Shown: positions 14,819 through 29,568 of the stretch, piece after piece
Position numbering within the stretch: the stretch's first letter is position 1
Layout of the letters: each line of letters begins with the position of its first letter
Origin: Dermatophagoides farinae
Lineage: Eukaryota; Arthropoda; Arachnida; Sarcoptiformes; Pyroglyphidae
Direction of reading: 5' to 3'
Assembly (NCBI RefSeq): GCF_024713945.1
Contig: NC_134680.1
Span: 5,081,501 to 5,145,500, forward strand
Length of the DNA: 64,000 bases
The notes under the pieces: generated by a model
Seen by the model: only the letters and a program-made list of their open reading frames with translations
Databases searched by the model: none
Told to the model about the DNA's origin: nothing
Translations under genes and position numbers: made by a program

Positions 14819-17800
14819 TTAATCGATTTGTGTAGATGAAGAAGGTGGTAGTTGTGGAGGTGGAGGATTCGAATGAGGAGAATTTTGCTGTTGTGATATT
14901 GTCGTTGCCGTTATTGATGATGTTTGTTCAATATTTGATGATGATGGTGATTTCTGATTCAGTTCTTGTTGCTGTTGATTGTAAACATTCTGATTATTTA
15001 AACCGATTGATAATGTTGTTGCTGTCGAACTTGCTGTTGTTGTTGTTGTTGTTTGAGTATTATTCGAATCGAAAATGGAAAACGAAGCTGCGGTAGTTGT
15101 AGTTGTCGAATGATCACTCTGGCTACTTGTTGCCAAACTATTGGTATGTTGATTTTGATGATTATTCGATGTAATATTAGTGATTACTGCTGATGAACCA
15201 ATACTTCCATGATAATGATGATGATGATGATGTGGCTGCTGTTGCTGATGACAATGTTGATTTTGTTGTAAATTTTGTGAATGATGGACATTATTTGAAC
15301 CGGAAATCGATTCATTATTCATTATTGAATGATCCGATACAGTACTATTTATATGATGTTGTTGACTATGATTATTCGTCATTGTAGTTGTTGTTGTTGT
15401 TGTTGATGTTGTTGATTGTGTTAACAATGTAATCATTGATCCACTATGTGGTTGTTGTTGTTGTTGCTGTAAGCGGCTACTATTCTCGGTTGTACCATAG
15501 ATTTTTGTTGCTTTTTTCGCTATATTACTTAACATTTCTAATGAATCTTTATATGTTGATTTTAATGATTGTAACCATTCTCTTAGGCCAATATCATCCT
15601 AATGAAAAGAAAAAAAAACAAAACAAGAAAAAAAATGAATTTCATTAAATTATGTAATTTTTTTTTAAAAAATGGAATGAATTATTCATTACTGGATTAG
15701 TGAGAACAATACGTGATTCCGTTGGTTTCATTTTCAATACTATCGATTGTTCGCCTTTCACTTGAACATAATCTGAACAAATGGCTTCAATTTGATCCAT
15801 GAATATTAGCTATTTTGAAAATAAAAAAAAAAACGTTGACCATGGTTTTTTTTGTTGAAAAAAAAGAAGAAAAAACAAACCTCCGGACGACTACTATTAT
15901 TATCTGAATGTAATTCCAAACGATTTGGATACAATTTTGCATATCGTGTTTGCCAAGCGGTTGAAAATGGTCCACCCAATTTTTTAATATAACCATGTAG
16001 AATGCAATCAGATTCTTTTTCATTATCTTCAAATTTATTCTTCAATTTTGCACGTTTTTTCATCTCAATTTTATCCGTTTCTGCATTGATTGCATCGAAT
16101 ACTGTTTCAGAAATTTCCTGTTGCCAACGATCACTAATAACAACGGGAAAATGTTTATATAGCTCTTGATCGGAATCCGTTAATTTAATTCCTTTTGTAT
16201 CCTCTTCATCGAATGAACCAATATCGAATGCATCGGCTGCATTCACTTCACCACGTGGTGGTATCAATGTTGGTGGATATTTTTGTAGATAAACTAATTG
16301 CCAATCAATTCCTTTGAAAAATGGATGCTCTTTTACTTCATCAGCTCTACAATGAAAATGAAATCATAAAACAAATAGAAAACGAAAATAAATAATTTCC
16401 AATTTACCCATTTCCACGACAACCAAGACGTTTATCTACATCACGATGTAATAGACCTTCTAATAGGTTACGTAATTCATTTGAAAATGAATCCGGTAAT
16501 TCGACATTCTAATTGATCAATAACAAAAAAAAAAATATTAATCCAAATCAATAATCAAATATTTGACATATACCATTGTAAGTGTCATACGATCAATTTC
16601 ATGTTTATCTTTGGTTTTATGTTGTCTAAATGGACTATGGCTATAGGCAAAAAAAAAAAGATAAAAGATAAAAATAATTCCATCAGAAATTCAAATACAT
16701 GGATTTACCCTTTTAAAAGTTTATAAAGCATACAGCCAAGTGAAAACCAATCAGCACTTGAATCATAGGCAGTTCCTTTGGATAATACTTCTGGTGCCAT
16801 GTAACCATGTGTACCACTATTATATGTTTGTTTGTTTGGTTTCAAGTTAATACCAGATTGATTGTAAATATAAACGTAAAGGAAAAGTAATTAAAAAATT
16901 AATTAAAATTTTAATGATTTATAAACAAATCTAATTGATCTGATCGGATCGATTAGTTTTATAATATATACATACACAGATGCATGGGGCTTTTTTTTGG
17001 AAAAATCACAAGCTAAACCGAGATCAGATATACGAACATGGCCATGTTCATCCAACAATATATTAGCCGGCTTTTTTTTAAACAAAAAAAAAATAGTTAA
17101 AATGTTGAAAAATTTCCCAACCAAAAAAAAAGAAAAAAAAAGTTTCTATACCTTTAGATCACGATAAACAACAAAACGACGATGCATATGTTCAAGTCCT
17201 AATATCACTTCGGATGCATAGAAACGCATCTCTTGTTCAGTGAATACACCATGTTGTGATAGATGATAATGTAGATCACCACCATTCATTAGATCCAATA
17301 TGAAACATAATTTATCCGGTGTTTGAAATGCATATGTCATACATACAATGAATGGACAATCTTCCTATTATTTGATTTGATTTATAATTAAATTATAAAT
17401 TATAATTTTGTTTGATTTGACAAAAAAAAAGAGAAATACATACCCCAGTACTGACTAATGATAACATAACTCTTTCATTTAATGCTAATGTTTCACCTTG
17501 TTTCATTTTTATACGTTTTTTATCCAAACATTTCATTGCATACATTTTACCAGTATCGGCTTTACGGCAACCATATACTTCACCAAAACCACCACGGCCA
17601 ATAATACGATGTACACTGAAATCATTCATTGTTAATTGTATATTGAGTTCTAAATTTTTCCATTGACAAAATCTTGTATATTTTTCACTATAAAATGCAT
17701 AAAACAATAAAAAAAAAACATTAATCAACATGATGATGATGATGCTAGTAAGTGGTCACCAACCTTTCAATATATTTTCGAAATATATCACCACGTAAAT

Positions 17801-18645
17801 GATTATAAATTTCATCAATATATGGTTGAAACAATGTAACAGGTACTTCATTACGCATTAAATATTTTTGTACATGATTTACGGATTCTTTTGAATAATT
17901 CTATTGTGTGGACCAAAAAAAAAATGTAATGAAAAAAAAAACAATTTCAATCAAACAAACATAATACATACATGTGTATGGGACAACAATTCTTTCATAA
18001 TAAAATTATCATATATTTCTCTTGCTGCTTGTCGTCTTTCTTCAACTGTTTCCAATTTTTCATAACGTTTTATCTTCATTATTGTTGTTGTTGTTGTTGT
18101 TATTATTTTGATTTTGATTTTTGAAAATGAAAATTAAAAATTGTTCAAAATTAAAAAAAAACAACTTAATGGTGGTACTTACCTCTTCATAAAATTTCAA
18201 TTGTGGCACCGATTCATCACAAATGTTTTCACAAAAATCTCGAAATGTCAAGAAGCCTATATAATGAACAAATGAATGAAAATTTCAAATTTTGCACAAA
18301 AAAAAAATAAAAATAAAAATAAATTTCCAATTCATACCGAGTCTTTGTGTAAATATTTTGTCAAATGTAACTTCACCAATCTTTTCTAGATATTTATGCA
18401 TTACACTTCGTACACTGTACATGAATGAATGAATGAATGGAGAATTATTTGAAAACATTGAAAAAACAAATTAAAAAGAATTTAAAATTTTTTTTTTCTA
18501 ATCGATTCAATCTAGACATGAAAATAACATACCTTGGATCGGGCAGGATGATTTTCTTTGAAGCTCGTGCTGCAGGTGTTGATTTAGATTTTTCCATAGC
18601 CATTAGATAGCTAACATCGGCTAATACTGCTTCAAGGTCGGCCAT
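14819..18645 (-). CDS. Gprk1 (GRK2): G-protein-coupled receptor kinase, GRK2/beta-ARK type
   Basis: Cytosolic kinase that phosphorylates agonist-occupied GPCRs. Fourteen exons on the minus strand: 18645-18533, 18414-18338, 18256-18183, 18073-17972, 17900-17764, 17687-17444, 17364-17152, 17070-16976, 16816-16709, 16640-16574, 16508-16408, 16346-15881, 15809-15693 and 15598-14819. All phases match, giving 2694 nt and 897 residues. The N-terminus [20 protein letters not shown] is nearly identical to vertebrate GRK2. An RGS-homology region follows to about residue 175. The kinase domain (about 192-455) shows [27 protein letters not shown], the GRK-type DLG in place of DFG, and [17 protein letters not shown]. 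The AGC tail has [21 protein letters not shown] domain (about 550-640) begins at [12 protein letters not shown]. Vertebrate GRK2 is about 689 residues; the excess is a C-terminal Gln/His/Thr/Asn-rich tail in the last exon. Confidence 0.97.
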
Positions 18646-18953
18646 TTTTGTTGATGTTTGCGAAAAAAAAAATTTTTGTTGTTTATTTACACAAAAAACA
18701 AACTATGGACACAACAAAAAAAAAATTCAACAACAACAACAACAAAAATCAATCTGTGTGTGTGTGTGTGTGTGTTCACCAGGAACAACAACACCTCACA
18801 TCAAATGAATGAAAATATTTCTTTACAAATTAAACAAAAAAAAAAATCCAGATGATGGTGATGATAAAAAAAAAATTTAAAGTTCAATCCGATGTTTCTG
18901 TTCTTGTCAATGAATTCCGTTTGCAATTGATTGATTGATTGATCGAATTCATT

Positions 18954-18980
18954 TCAATTCAATTCAATTCAATTCAATTC
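18954..18980. repeat. (ATTCA)n pentanucleotide run
   Basis: Five to six copies of TTCAA/ATTCA, about 310 bp upstream of the GRK2 start codon and preceded by a GATT tetramer run. Confidence 0.9.
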
Positions 18981-20424
18981 GATTGATTGATTTATGGCTT
19001 TTGATTATCGATTGTTTTCTTTTATTCTCTTTCTCTCTATCCGGATGATGATGATGATAATCATCATCATCATTATTGGATTATGGCCAGTAAACAGGAA
19101 ATCTAAATAGGAAAATGAGAACAAAAAAAATTATTGATCATCAGAAATTTTGAGAAATTCAAACACATTCACACACACACACACACACACACACTGAGTT
19201 ATTCCAACAGAAAAAAAAGTTTCAAAATCATTATCATTAAAAAGTAAATCAAATTGAAAAAAACGGTGACTTTTACATACACACACAACATTAAAATTGA
19301 AACTTTATCAAGAAGACAAAAAAAAAACTAAAGAAAAAGATTGTTATTGTTATTGGAACAATAGTGAAAAAAAAACAAACAAAAAGTGAAATTCGAGTAA
19401 AAATAGAATTCAAAGTTCCATGACGACATATACACACACACACACAGACTACAGAATACAGAATCACATATTCTATTACAAATCAACAATGGAACAAATA
19501 AACAAAACAAAAAAAAAACTTACAAATAAACAAATAATAATTGTCAAACTAAATCATTCTCTGTGTGTGTGTGTCTGTATCAAATAGTGTCAAGTATTTG
19601 CATTTGTTATATTTTCTATGTATGTGTGTGTGTGTGTGTTTCAGGTTTCATGAAAATAAATTCCATGACCAGAAAAAAAAATACTCACTATCATATCATA
19701 GACATTTTACATATATATATATATATATAGATAGATGTATATTTGGTATATATAGAAAATGCACAAACAAACACACACACACACACAGAATCGAAAGAGT
19801 TTTTGTTTGTTTTTCCATTTCAAAATTTATTCACATATATACAAAGACAGTAGTTGTTGACAGGATCATCATCATCATCATCATCACGATGATGATGATC
19901 AATGGAACTAAACCAGAAAATAATAAACAAAAAAAAAATGAGAAAACTTTTTTTTTTGTTCTCATTTCTCCAATTTCAACAAAAAAAAAAAAAATTTTTT
20001 TTTGTTTGACAAACAAGTTGAATCAAATTCTCTTTTCGTTCTTAATGACACTATACTATAAATTCATTTCTCCGGTTTCGGTACATTTTTTTTCTTTCTT
20101 TTCCATTGTTTTGCTTGCTTTAATTCAAATTATTATCTTGAGGAAAGAGAGAGAGAGAAAAAAAAATACCAAATTTGAATAATGTAAGAATTGCGAAATT
20201 TGTTTTTGTGTGTGTGTGTTTTGACAAGAAAAAAAACAAAAACAAAAACAAATAGAAAAAAATGATACATAATCAAGATATAATAATAATAATAATAATA
20301 TAAGGGTTGAAGAACTAAATAGCATCATCATCAAGTCCTAGCACTAAGAATGAAAATATAGTATATATATAGAATCTCGAAAAAAAGAGAAGAATTTTGG
20401 TTTTTTCCACACCCCCATTCCCCC

Positions 20425-20456
<32 letters not shown>

Positions 20457-21930
20457 AGGGAATATAATGGTAATTCAAAAGTTCCAGAAAGAATTCAGGT
20501 TTATCAACATTATATATATACAAGGCTGTCTTCTACACACACACATACACATCGAGAGAAAGAATAATTCATTCGATTCTATATACACACACACAAGCTA
20601 TTAGAATGAGCCATATACATACAAATTGACATAGAGAATCTGATCCATTCAATTCAATTTTTTTTTTTTTTTTGGTTATCGTTTGTGTTATACCAAAAAT
20701 AGAAGCTATAAGCTACTACTGATGTTGTTGTTGTTGCTTTAACATAAACAAATTCGTTCCATGTTATGGAAATCTATTATTAATGTTTTTTTTGAGAGAG
20801 AAAAAGAAAAGAGAGATTTTTGTATTTTGGCAGATAAATATGCAGGTAGTCAAGGTGTGTTTCAGTATAGAATATTATATTCAAAAAAAAATAAAGCTGA
20901 ATATAAAAAAAAATTGAAGCGATGACAAAAAAAAATTCAATAAAATAAAAAAAAATTGATTTTTTTGCTCAAATTTAAAAAAACATTCGATTCTGCTATT
21001 TCAACTACGATCGACCGGATGAACACACACATTTACACACACAAGGTTTATATAGATTCAGAAAAAAAATCGAATGTTTTTCTTTTTTCTTCGATGGCTT
21101 TCACCAATATTTTTATATTCCAATGTTATTATTTGGTTTTCGGTTATATTGTGTCTGCATCTGAAACATTTTCTCGGTATTTTTTTTTTCTTGTCGATTT
21201 TTCGAGAATCCGGTAGTATTTTTCTTTCAATCATTTTGTTACTTTTCAAATCATCATGTGTTTAGATTATGTGTGTGTGTGTGTGTGTGTATTTACCGTT
21301 ATAAACACAACAAAAAAAATCACATACACAATAACAAACCAACACATTTTTTTTCTCTACAATAAACAAAACAACCATATAAACATAACGAATCAATTCA
21401 AGTAATCGAAACAAAAACTATTTTTTTGTTTGTTTGTTTGTTTCAAATGATGAATAAAAGACAAACTACCATCACAAAAGCAAAAAAAAAAAAAGAGAAA
21501 AAACCACAATAATACGAAAAGAAAATACCAGAATTCGGAAATAAAACAAATTACAACAAGAATAATACAAACAAACCAAACAATCAACACATACACACAC
21601 ACACACACACATACGCCCACCAGTTTCTTATATTTGTGTGTGGGGTGTGTGTATTTCTCTTTTTTTATTGTGAATTTAATCAAGATTTTTTTTTGTTTTG
21701 TTTTTTTTAACCGGATGACATATATAACCGGATATTAATTAAAATTAACAACAAGAAAAAAAATGATAATAATCTAATAATAATGGTGGGAAATAGTGGT
21801 GGAGCATTCATTGTTCGATGATTTAACTAGAATATTTTTTTTTTTGTCAATTCATTCAAAAAAGAGCAGACTACATAAAAGAATAGACAAAGATAAACAG
21901 AATGATTATGATAATGATGAATTTGTTGTA

Positions 21931-22054
<124 letters not shown>

Positions 22055-25000
22055 AGTAGTCATCAGTACATACAATAATTATTCTGGTGATGATGATTTT
22101 TGAGCAATCAATCATTCAATCAGATCTATTCAACCAAAATTGAAAAAAAAGAATACAAACAATAACAAAAAAAAAACCAAAACATCCGGTCCACCGATTA
22201 AAATTGTTTGGAATGGTTTTTTTTCCTCATTGGTTCCAATTGTTTATTTTTTGTTCTAAAGAAGAATAAAAAAAAACATCAAATTCGAATCATCATTGAA
22301 TTGTGCGTGCGTGTTTGGGTGTTAATATCTATGTGAATGGAATTTAATTCAAGTTAGTTTTTGTTACTGTTGGATCGATTCATTTGATCAACAACACCAA
22401 AACAAACAAACAAACAAACGAACAGAAACACAAAGAGTGGTCCAGATTCAAATAATTTGATACGATTGAAAAGCAATAGAATAATCACTCAATTAATCAT
22501 TGATCGTAAATAGAGAGAAAGGAAAAAAAAATTCATTTCTAGAAAATAAAAATCTTCCTTTTTTCACTGGAAAAAATCCTAGTTTTTTATATTTCAATTA
22601 TTTTTTTCTTTTCATCACCAAACACAAGTAGTAGCAATAGAAAAACTTACGAAAAAATGAACCCCAAAATACATAATAGAGACAAACAAAAATCCAATGG
22701 GTATATTATGCCAAATTTTTTTTTTTTTTTTTTGGTATTATACAACAGAATTCATGAAGGAAGTTTTTTTTCTGAGAAAAAGACTTTTTTCCGGTTTTTC
22801 AAACACACAATGAATAATATATTCAAGTTTTTGAGTTGTTGAGTATCGTAAACAACACATGATAAACAAAAAAAAAACAAAAAACAAACAAACAAACACA
22901 GACAATGAATAATGACTACAAAAAAAATGTAGAAGAATTGAAACAAGGATTAGACAAAGATGAAAGGATCTGGTATAAAATTCTGTTTGAAACACACACA
23001 CACACACAAAAAAAATACACAGCCACAATGTCAATGACTAGAATTTTTTTTTCGAATCCAAATTCTTAAGATTATGATTTACGGTTCACTTGTTTTTGTT
23101 GTTGACGTTAATAATACTTTTATTTATTTATTCAATTTGAAAAAATTTATTTTTTTTTTCATAAAAACAAAACAATAATGAATTATAGAGATGGAAGATA
23201 ATGTTGTTGAAATGAAATGAAATGAAAAAAAAAATTCGCATGATTTCACATCAATAAAAATAACAAATAACAACAACAACAACAAAAATGAAGAAAAAAA
23301 AACAGCGTATATTCACAACAAACACACAAGAAATGATACGATGCAACTGGAAATTTTCTTTTACTTTGATTTTATAATGAAAAAATTAAGAAAATTTTCT
23401 TCTTCAAAAACGAATTGAGAATTCATGTGTGTGTGTGTGTGAATGAAAATCTTCTTGGCTCATCATCATCATCCAAGAATGGAGGATGAGTGTATAAGGA
23501 ATAAATATCTTTGGTGGTCCTTGTTGTTGTTGTTTTATTTTTTTCTTGATTGTTGTTGTTAGTTGTCAATATTGTTGTTGTTGTTGTCGATGATGATGAT
23601 GATGATGATGATGATGTTGATGAATCTGAATGAAAATGGAATTGTAACAAATGAACAAAAAAAAAAATTTGTTAAAATGTAAATGATGAGGATTTGATGT
23701 CATATGTATGTATGTATATGTTATGCTAGTGTTGCAAATACTAGCTATTATTGCTAGTGGAAGCATCTATGATTCTATATATCAAAAATATGCTACTAGC
23801 ATTGGAAAATTTTATTGTGTGTATATATATATATTATTAAGATATATATACATGATTTAATTCTTCATATACACATATATATATATATATCAATAAATGC
23901 TAATGGATGCTACTACTTTTTTTTACACTGCTATCACTGAATTTTGATTTTTGATATATTTTATATATAGCCAGTTTTGAAAAACATCATCATCATCATT
24001 GGATTCTCATTGGTGATGATGATGATGATGTGATCCTATCCTATAGAATTAGATTATTCATGTTAAGAATATATATATAGGAACACGAAAAAAAAAATAT
24101 TTTTTTTCTTCTTTCCCACTCAATTCTTTTCGTATTTTTTTTTTGTCATGGATCAAACATACCATTACCACACACACAACACCTGTACTGTGATGACATT
24201 TTTTTTTATTCATTTATGATTTCAAGTTCTGGAACCGCCGACACCCTTTTAGGTCGTTGTTCGTTGTACAAACACATACACACACATCTGACTATAGGGA
24301 CAATGTTGGAGAAAGAAAAAAAAAATCGATACTGAGCGATATTCCCTACTCCTCTTTATTGTTGTCGTCGTCGTCGTCGTTGTTGTTGTTGTTGTTGTTG
24401 TTGGTTCCTTTTTTTTCTAACGTCATATATACATAGATAGATCGATCGATCGATCAATGATGAAATTTATACAAAAACGATGCTCATCCGTCAATTTTAA
24501 TAAAGTTTGACGGGCAAAAAAAATAAGAAAAAATTACTGATTTCATTTCAATTATATATTATTATTATGATGATTAATTATCGGATTTGAAATGAATCGA
24601 GCGTAAAAAAATTATCTATCCAAATTCCGGTATTCAATGGAATATTCTCAAATATTCTTGTTGATAAACAATTTCCAGAGGAAGTAAACGAATCATCAGA
24701 ATTTAATGAAACATTAGTTATTCAAAAAAAAAATCGAAAAAAAAATTCGGCTATAGTTGGTGATAATGGTGAAATCCTGGCCACAATAAAATATATATAG
24801 AAATAGAAATTAAATTGCTAAATAGCCAAATTTATAAAAAATAATGATTCTCAAATTAAAGAAAAAGAAGTAGAAATAAGTAGAAAAAAAACGTGATGAC
24901 CATCATGATGGTGACCATTATCATCATTATCATCATCATCATCAATTGATGACGATCATTTTCGTCATTCATTCAATTATATTGAATTCAAAAGAAAAAA

Positions 25001-26767
25001 AATTCCATTTACTTGCTTCCTCCTTCATATTCATTCAATTCGTTCATTCATTCATTCATTCAGTTTTAAAAGCTAAAACAAAAACTTTCAAGGTGTTTTT
25101 AATGAATATTACGCCTTCGTTTTTTTTCTGGATGCAGATTTTTCTTTCCTTAAAAAAAATGAAAAATTTTGATCCAAAAATAATACTGTATTCGATTTAA
25201 TAAAATTATTATATTTGACGTAATCCATAATTGTCATGGTTTTCTTTTCTATTTTGGATACATTTTGAAGAATAAAAATCTACTTTTGTATATGTGTGTG
25301 TCCTTTCAAGTGGATCTCAACAGTTGGATGTTTGTCGTCATTTTTTTTTGTTTCCCATTTTTTTTATTATTATTATAATGATGATTATTATTTTGTGATT
25401 CAATTTCTATACGTCAAGTACAATGATGACGATGAGAATCGATTATTCATCATCATCATCATCATCGATAATAATCGAATCAAATTGAATGGTTGTTGTA
25501 GTATTAAAATAAAAAAATAAAAATAAAAATGGAAAGAGAAAGAGAAAGAGAGAGAGAGAGGGATGCTAACGAATGACGTCAAATATGTCATTGTCAATGT
25601 TTTGTGTGTGTGTGTATGTGTGTGTATCGACGGATGTTTTATGTTTATTTTATGTTAGATTTTTTTTCTGTTATTTTGTTTTCTAATTGATTTGTAGAGA
25701 AAAAAAAACACTTTTCATCGATGATGATGATGATGATGATGATAATCTGATAGTGATTGATTAATAATAAATAAATTCAAGTATATTGCAATAGAAAAAA
25801 GAAAAAATGAAATAAATCATAAAAAAAATCATCATAAAAAAATGTGAAATATAAAAATTAAAAAATCAAAATATAATAATCTATCGAAACTACAGTCGCC
25901 ATCTATCGTTCTGGTGATTAGTTAACCGGAATGTTTTTTTTTATCAAAAAAAAAGTGAGGCGTGTGTGTGTGTGTGTGTGTATTGTATGTTGGTTGTTTG
26001 ATGCTGTTATCGTTCGTTCTGTTGTTGTTGTTGCTTTACAACTTTTTTTTAGGTGTTTATTTTTCATTCAATTTAATTCAACGGTTACACACACACACAC
26101 ACACCAACAACACACCCGCCGATTAGTTTTTTTTTTCTCCTGCTGCTGCTGCTATTATTGTTGTGAATTTTATTAATTTGTCTGTTTTTCATCATCATCA
26201 TCATCTTCTTCATCACCTTTATCATCATTGTAATAAATCTCAAAAATGATAATGATGATTATGCCCATATTAGATACATGTGTGTGTGTGTGTGTATGAT
26301 AAAAATTGATCCATAATGAATGTAATGTCTATTTTGACATTTATCTGACCTGAAATTAAAAAGGTGGTGGTCTTCGTTTGTTCGTTTGTTTGTTTGTTTG
26401 TTTATATTTTCCATCATCATCATCATTAAAAGCTTGTTTTATCATCATCAAATAGTAAAATGTTAAAAGATAAAAGAAACAATAAATAAATCTTAAAAAA
26501 CAAACCAACGTATCACTCATGTGTGTGTGTGTGGGTGTCACACCGTTTGTGGTCAAAGTTTCTGTTTTTGTTTTCTATTCAAACATCAACAATAATAATT
26601 CGAACAACAGTAAAGAATTCGAATTTAAAACATCATTCTATTCGATTATACAACATTCCATTTTTTTTTCATTGATTGAATTTTTATTATTATTAGTGTT
26701 GTTGTTGTTGTTGTCGACAACTACATTTAGTTATTATTATTATTATTATATTATAATTTGATAAACA

Positions 26768-27541
<774 letters not shown>

Positions 27542-28308
27542 ATGAATGATAATAATAACAATACTAATAATGATGGAACATTCAGTTTTGATTTATGGAA
27601 CAAATCCATTTTCATTCATATTTATACATCATCATCATCATCATTATTATTATTATTATTGTCAAAAACCATGCACAAATGAAGAAATTCAACAATGAAC
27701 AAAAAAAAATGTCCATATCGATCATCAACCAATCTTATTATTATCATCATCTATTTGTTTATGTGACACTGAGTTTTTCATTTTTTTATACATCTCTCCC
27801 TCTCTCTACATACATTATAAATATTATATAATCAACCCTTTTACACATATACACACACACACACTTTTTCACAATCAATTTTATTAATGTTATCGTTATT
27901 GATTGATTGATTGATTGATACACTATTATAATCACACAAACAAACGAACATTTTGTATCTTGGACATAGTGTTTCGGTGTGTGTGATGTTCCTATATATT
28001 TGTAATTTATCTAATTAATTAATTGATTGAATTTTTTTTTATATAATTAGAAAACGAAATAATTATATATTTTTATCAAAAATTAATGATCCATATATAA
28101 TCATAAAAGAAAATGTTGAGAATTAATTGAATTTTGAGAAAATTTCATTAAAAAAAAAACAAAAAAATTTCAATTTAAATCCAAATTGAATAGAGATTTG
28201 GATTTTTGAAAAAAAAATTAATTTTTTCTTTTGTTTTGTTTTTATTGGTTGGATCCAAAAGTGTTGAGAAAAAGAAAACAATCATCTTCATTCAATATTG
28301 TTTATTTG
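27542..28308. other. ARF6 3' flank
   Basis: No gene visible. It contains CAT and TAT trinucleotide runs, a CA tract near 27850, a GATT tetramer run near 27900 and AT-rich sequence. It probably holds the ARF6 3' UTR and the 5' region of the small downstream gene. Confidence 0.6.
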
Positions 28309-28764
28309 ATGGATAATATGGATGAAAAAATGAATAAATCACGTATTCATTTTAAAAGTAAAACGGAAATATTCAATGATCAACAAAAACAATTACAACC
28401 ACAACCACCATCACAACAACCATCGCAGACAACATTAATTTCATATGAAATTCATATGAATCGAAAAGCAACACCATGGCCAACAAAAACAAGACAAATG
28501 GTGAGAAAAACTAATCGTTCACCATTAGATGGTACATTGACGGCGATACGGCCACCAATGTTGAATAGAGATCATGATCATATACCAAGAATGTGTGATC
28601 GATTCGAACGAATCATACAAACAAATTGTACGAAATTCATACAGAACATACAATGTTGGACAAACGAATATCAACGACATAATCTTGCGGACATGGAAAA
28701 ATTATCGGAAAATTTTCGCGCAATATCCGAAAAGATTGATCGAATTAAAAATAGAAAAGGATAA
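28309..28764 (+). CDS. Unrecognised 151-residue protein
   Basis: Single uninterrupted frame. I chose the Met at 28309 (MDNMDEKMNKS); the frame stays open upstream to a Met at 28231, which would add 26 residues. The protein has a Gln/Pro-rich stretch near residues 25-45, then a basic segment (MNRKATPWPTKTRQMVRKTNR, quoted only to show its charge) with a following SPLDGTLTAI, and a charged, probably helical C-terminal third ending KIDRIKNRKG. Amino-acid composition looks coding rather than repeat-derived, and an AATAAA lies 34 bp after the stop (28798-28803). No signal peptide, TM segment or known domain is evident. It might be the 3' exon of a longer gene. I assign no function. Confidence 0.55.
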   Translation: MDNMDEKMNKSRIHFKSKTEIFNDQQKQLQPQPPSQQPSQTTLISYEIHMNRKATPWPTKTRQMVRKTNRSPLDGTLTAIRPPMLNRDHDHIPRMCDRFERIIQTNCTKFIQNIQCWTNEYQRHNLADMEKLSENFRAISEKIDRIKNRKG

Positions 28765-28797
28765 ATGCTGGAGGTGGGTGGGTGTGATTCATTGAAT

Positions 28798-28803
28798 AAT
28801 AAA
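28798..28803 (+). promoter_or_regulatory. Candidate polyadenylation signal AATAAA
   Basis: Located 34 bp after the stop of the small unrecognised gene, a normal distance for cleavage and polyadenylation. This is mild support that the gene is transcribed. Confidence 0.45.
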
Positions 28804-29568
28804 TCACTAATCATTTTCTCCACTTTCCAAAGCGAAAATAAAATCAAATTCTTATTTATTAATAATTATTATATAAATATTAATGGCGAAAAAAAAACAT
28901 ATGAAAAATATCAACCATGATGTGTTCACTGTAATGTATATGTGTGTGTGTGTGTGTGGTGTTTGATGAGAGGATTGAAAAGAAGTACAGAATTTTTGAT
29001 TGATTTACACATCATCATTAATGTTTGTAAATAAATGAATGTTTTTTATTTCATGGTAAAAAAAAAAAATTTTCAATGAAACAAAACGACATTTTTTTTA
29101 TTCTTCATGTATGTATGTATGTGTGATTCTTTATTTCTTTATATATATGAAAAATATGAAAAAAAAAGAAAATCAATAAATCACAGAAACAATAATTGCA
29201 AAATTCCAAATCCGTGCAAGTTTTTTTTAATGATAATGATAATAAATGTAGGTGTGTATGTAATGATATATAAATATTTATGAATGATGGGAGGGTGTGT
29301 GTGTGTATGTGTTTGTTTGTTTAGTATGACAAGTCAATGAATATCATTTTTTTTTTCGTTGTACAAAACGACTAGCATGTAAATTAGGTGTGTGTTGGGA
29401 TGGATGTTGAAGTGAGTGTATGAATGAGTGAACAAGAAATTTAAAAAAAAACAAATGAAAATAATGACTTAGTTTAGGAACTAATGGAAAAAAAAGATAA
29501 AAAAACGTATGTTAACATTATTATATAATACAAGTATGACATGAAGGGAATGGGAAGGTGGTTGTTTG
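28804..29568. other. Intergenic stretch between two convergent genes
   Basis: AT-rich with TG tracts near 28940 and 29297. Nothing coding is seen. It probably holds the 3' UTRs of the small plus-strand gene and of the minus-strand SMAD; an AATAAA on the minus strand lies near 29129-29134. Confidence 0.5.
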
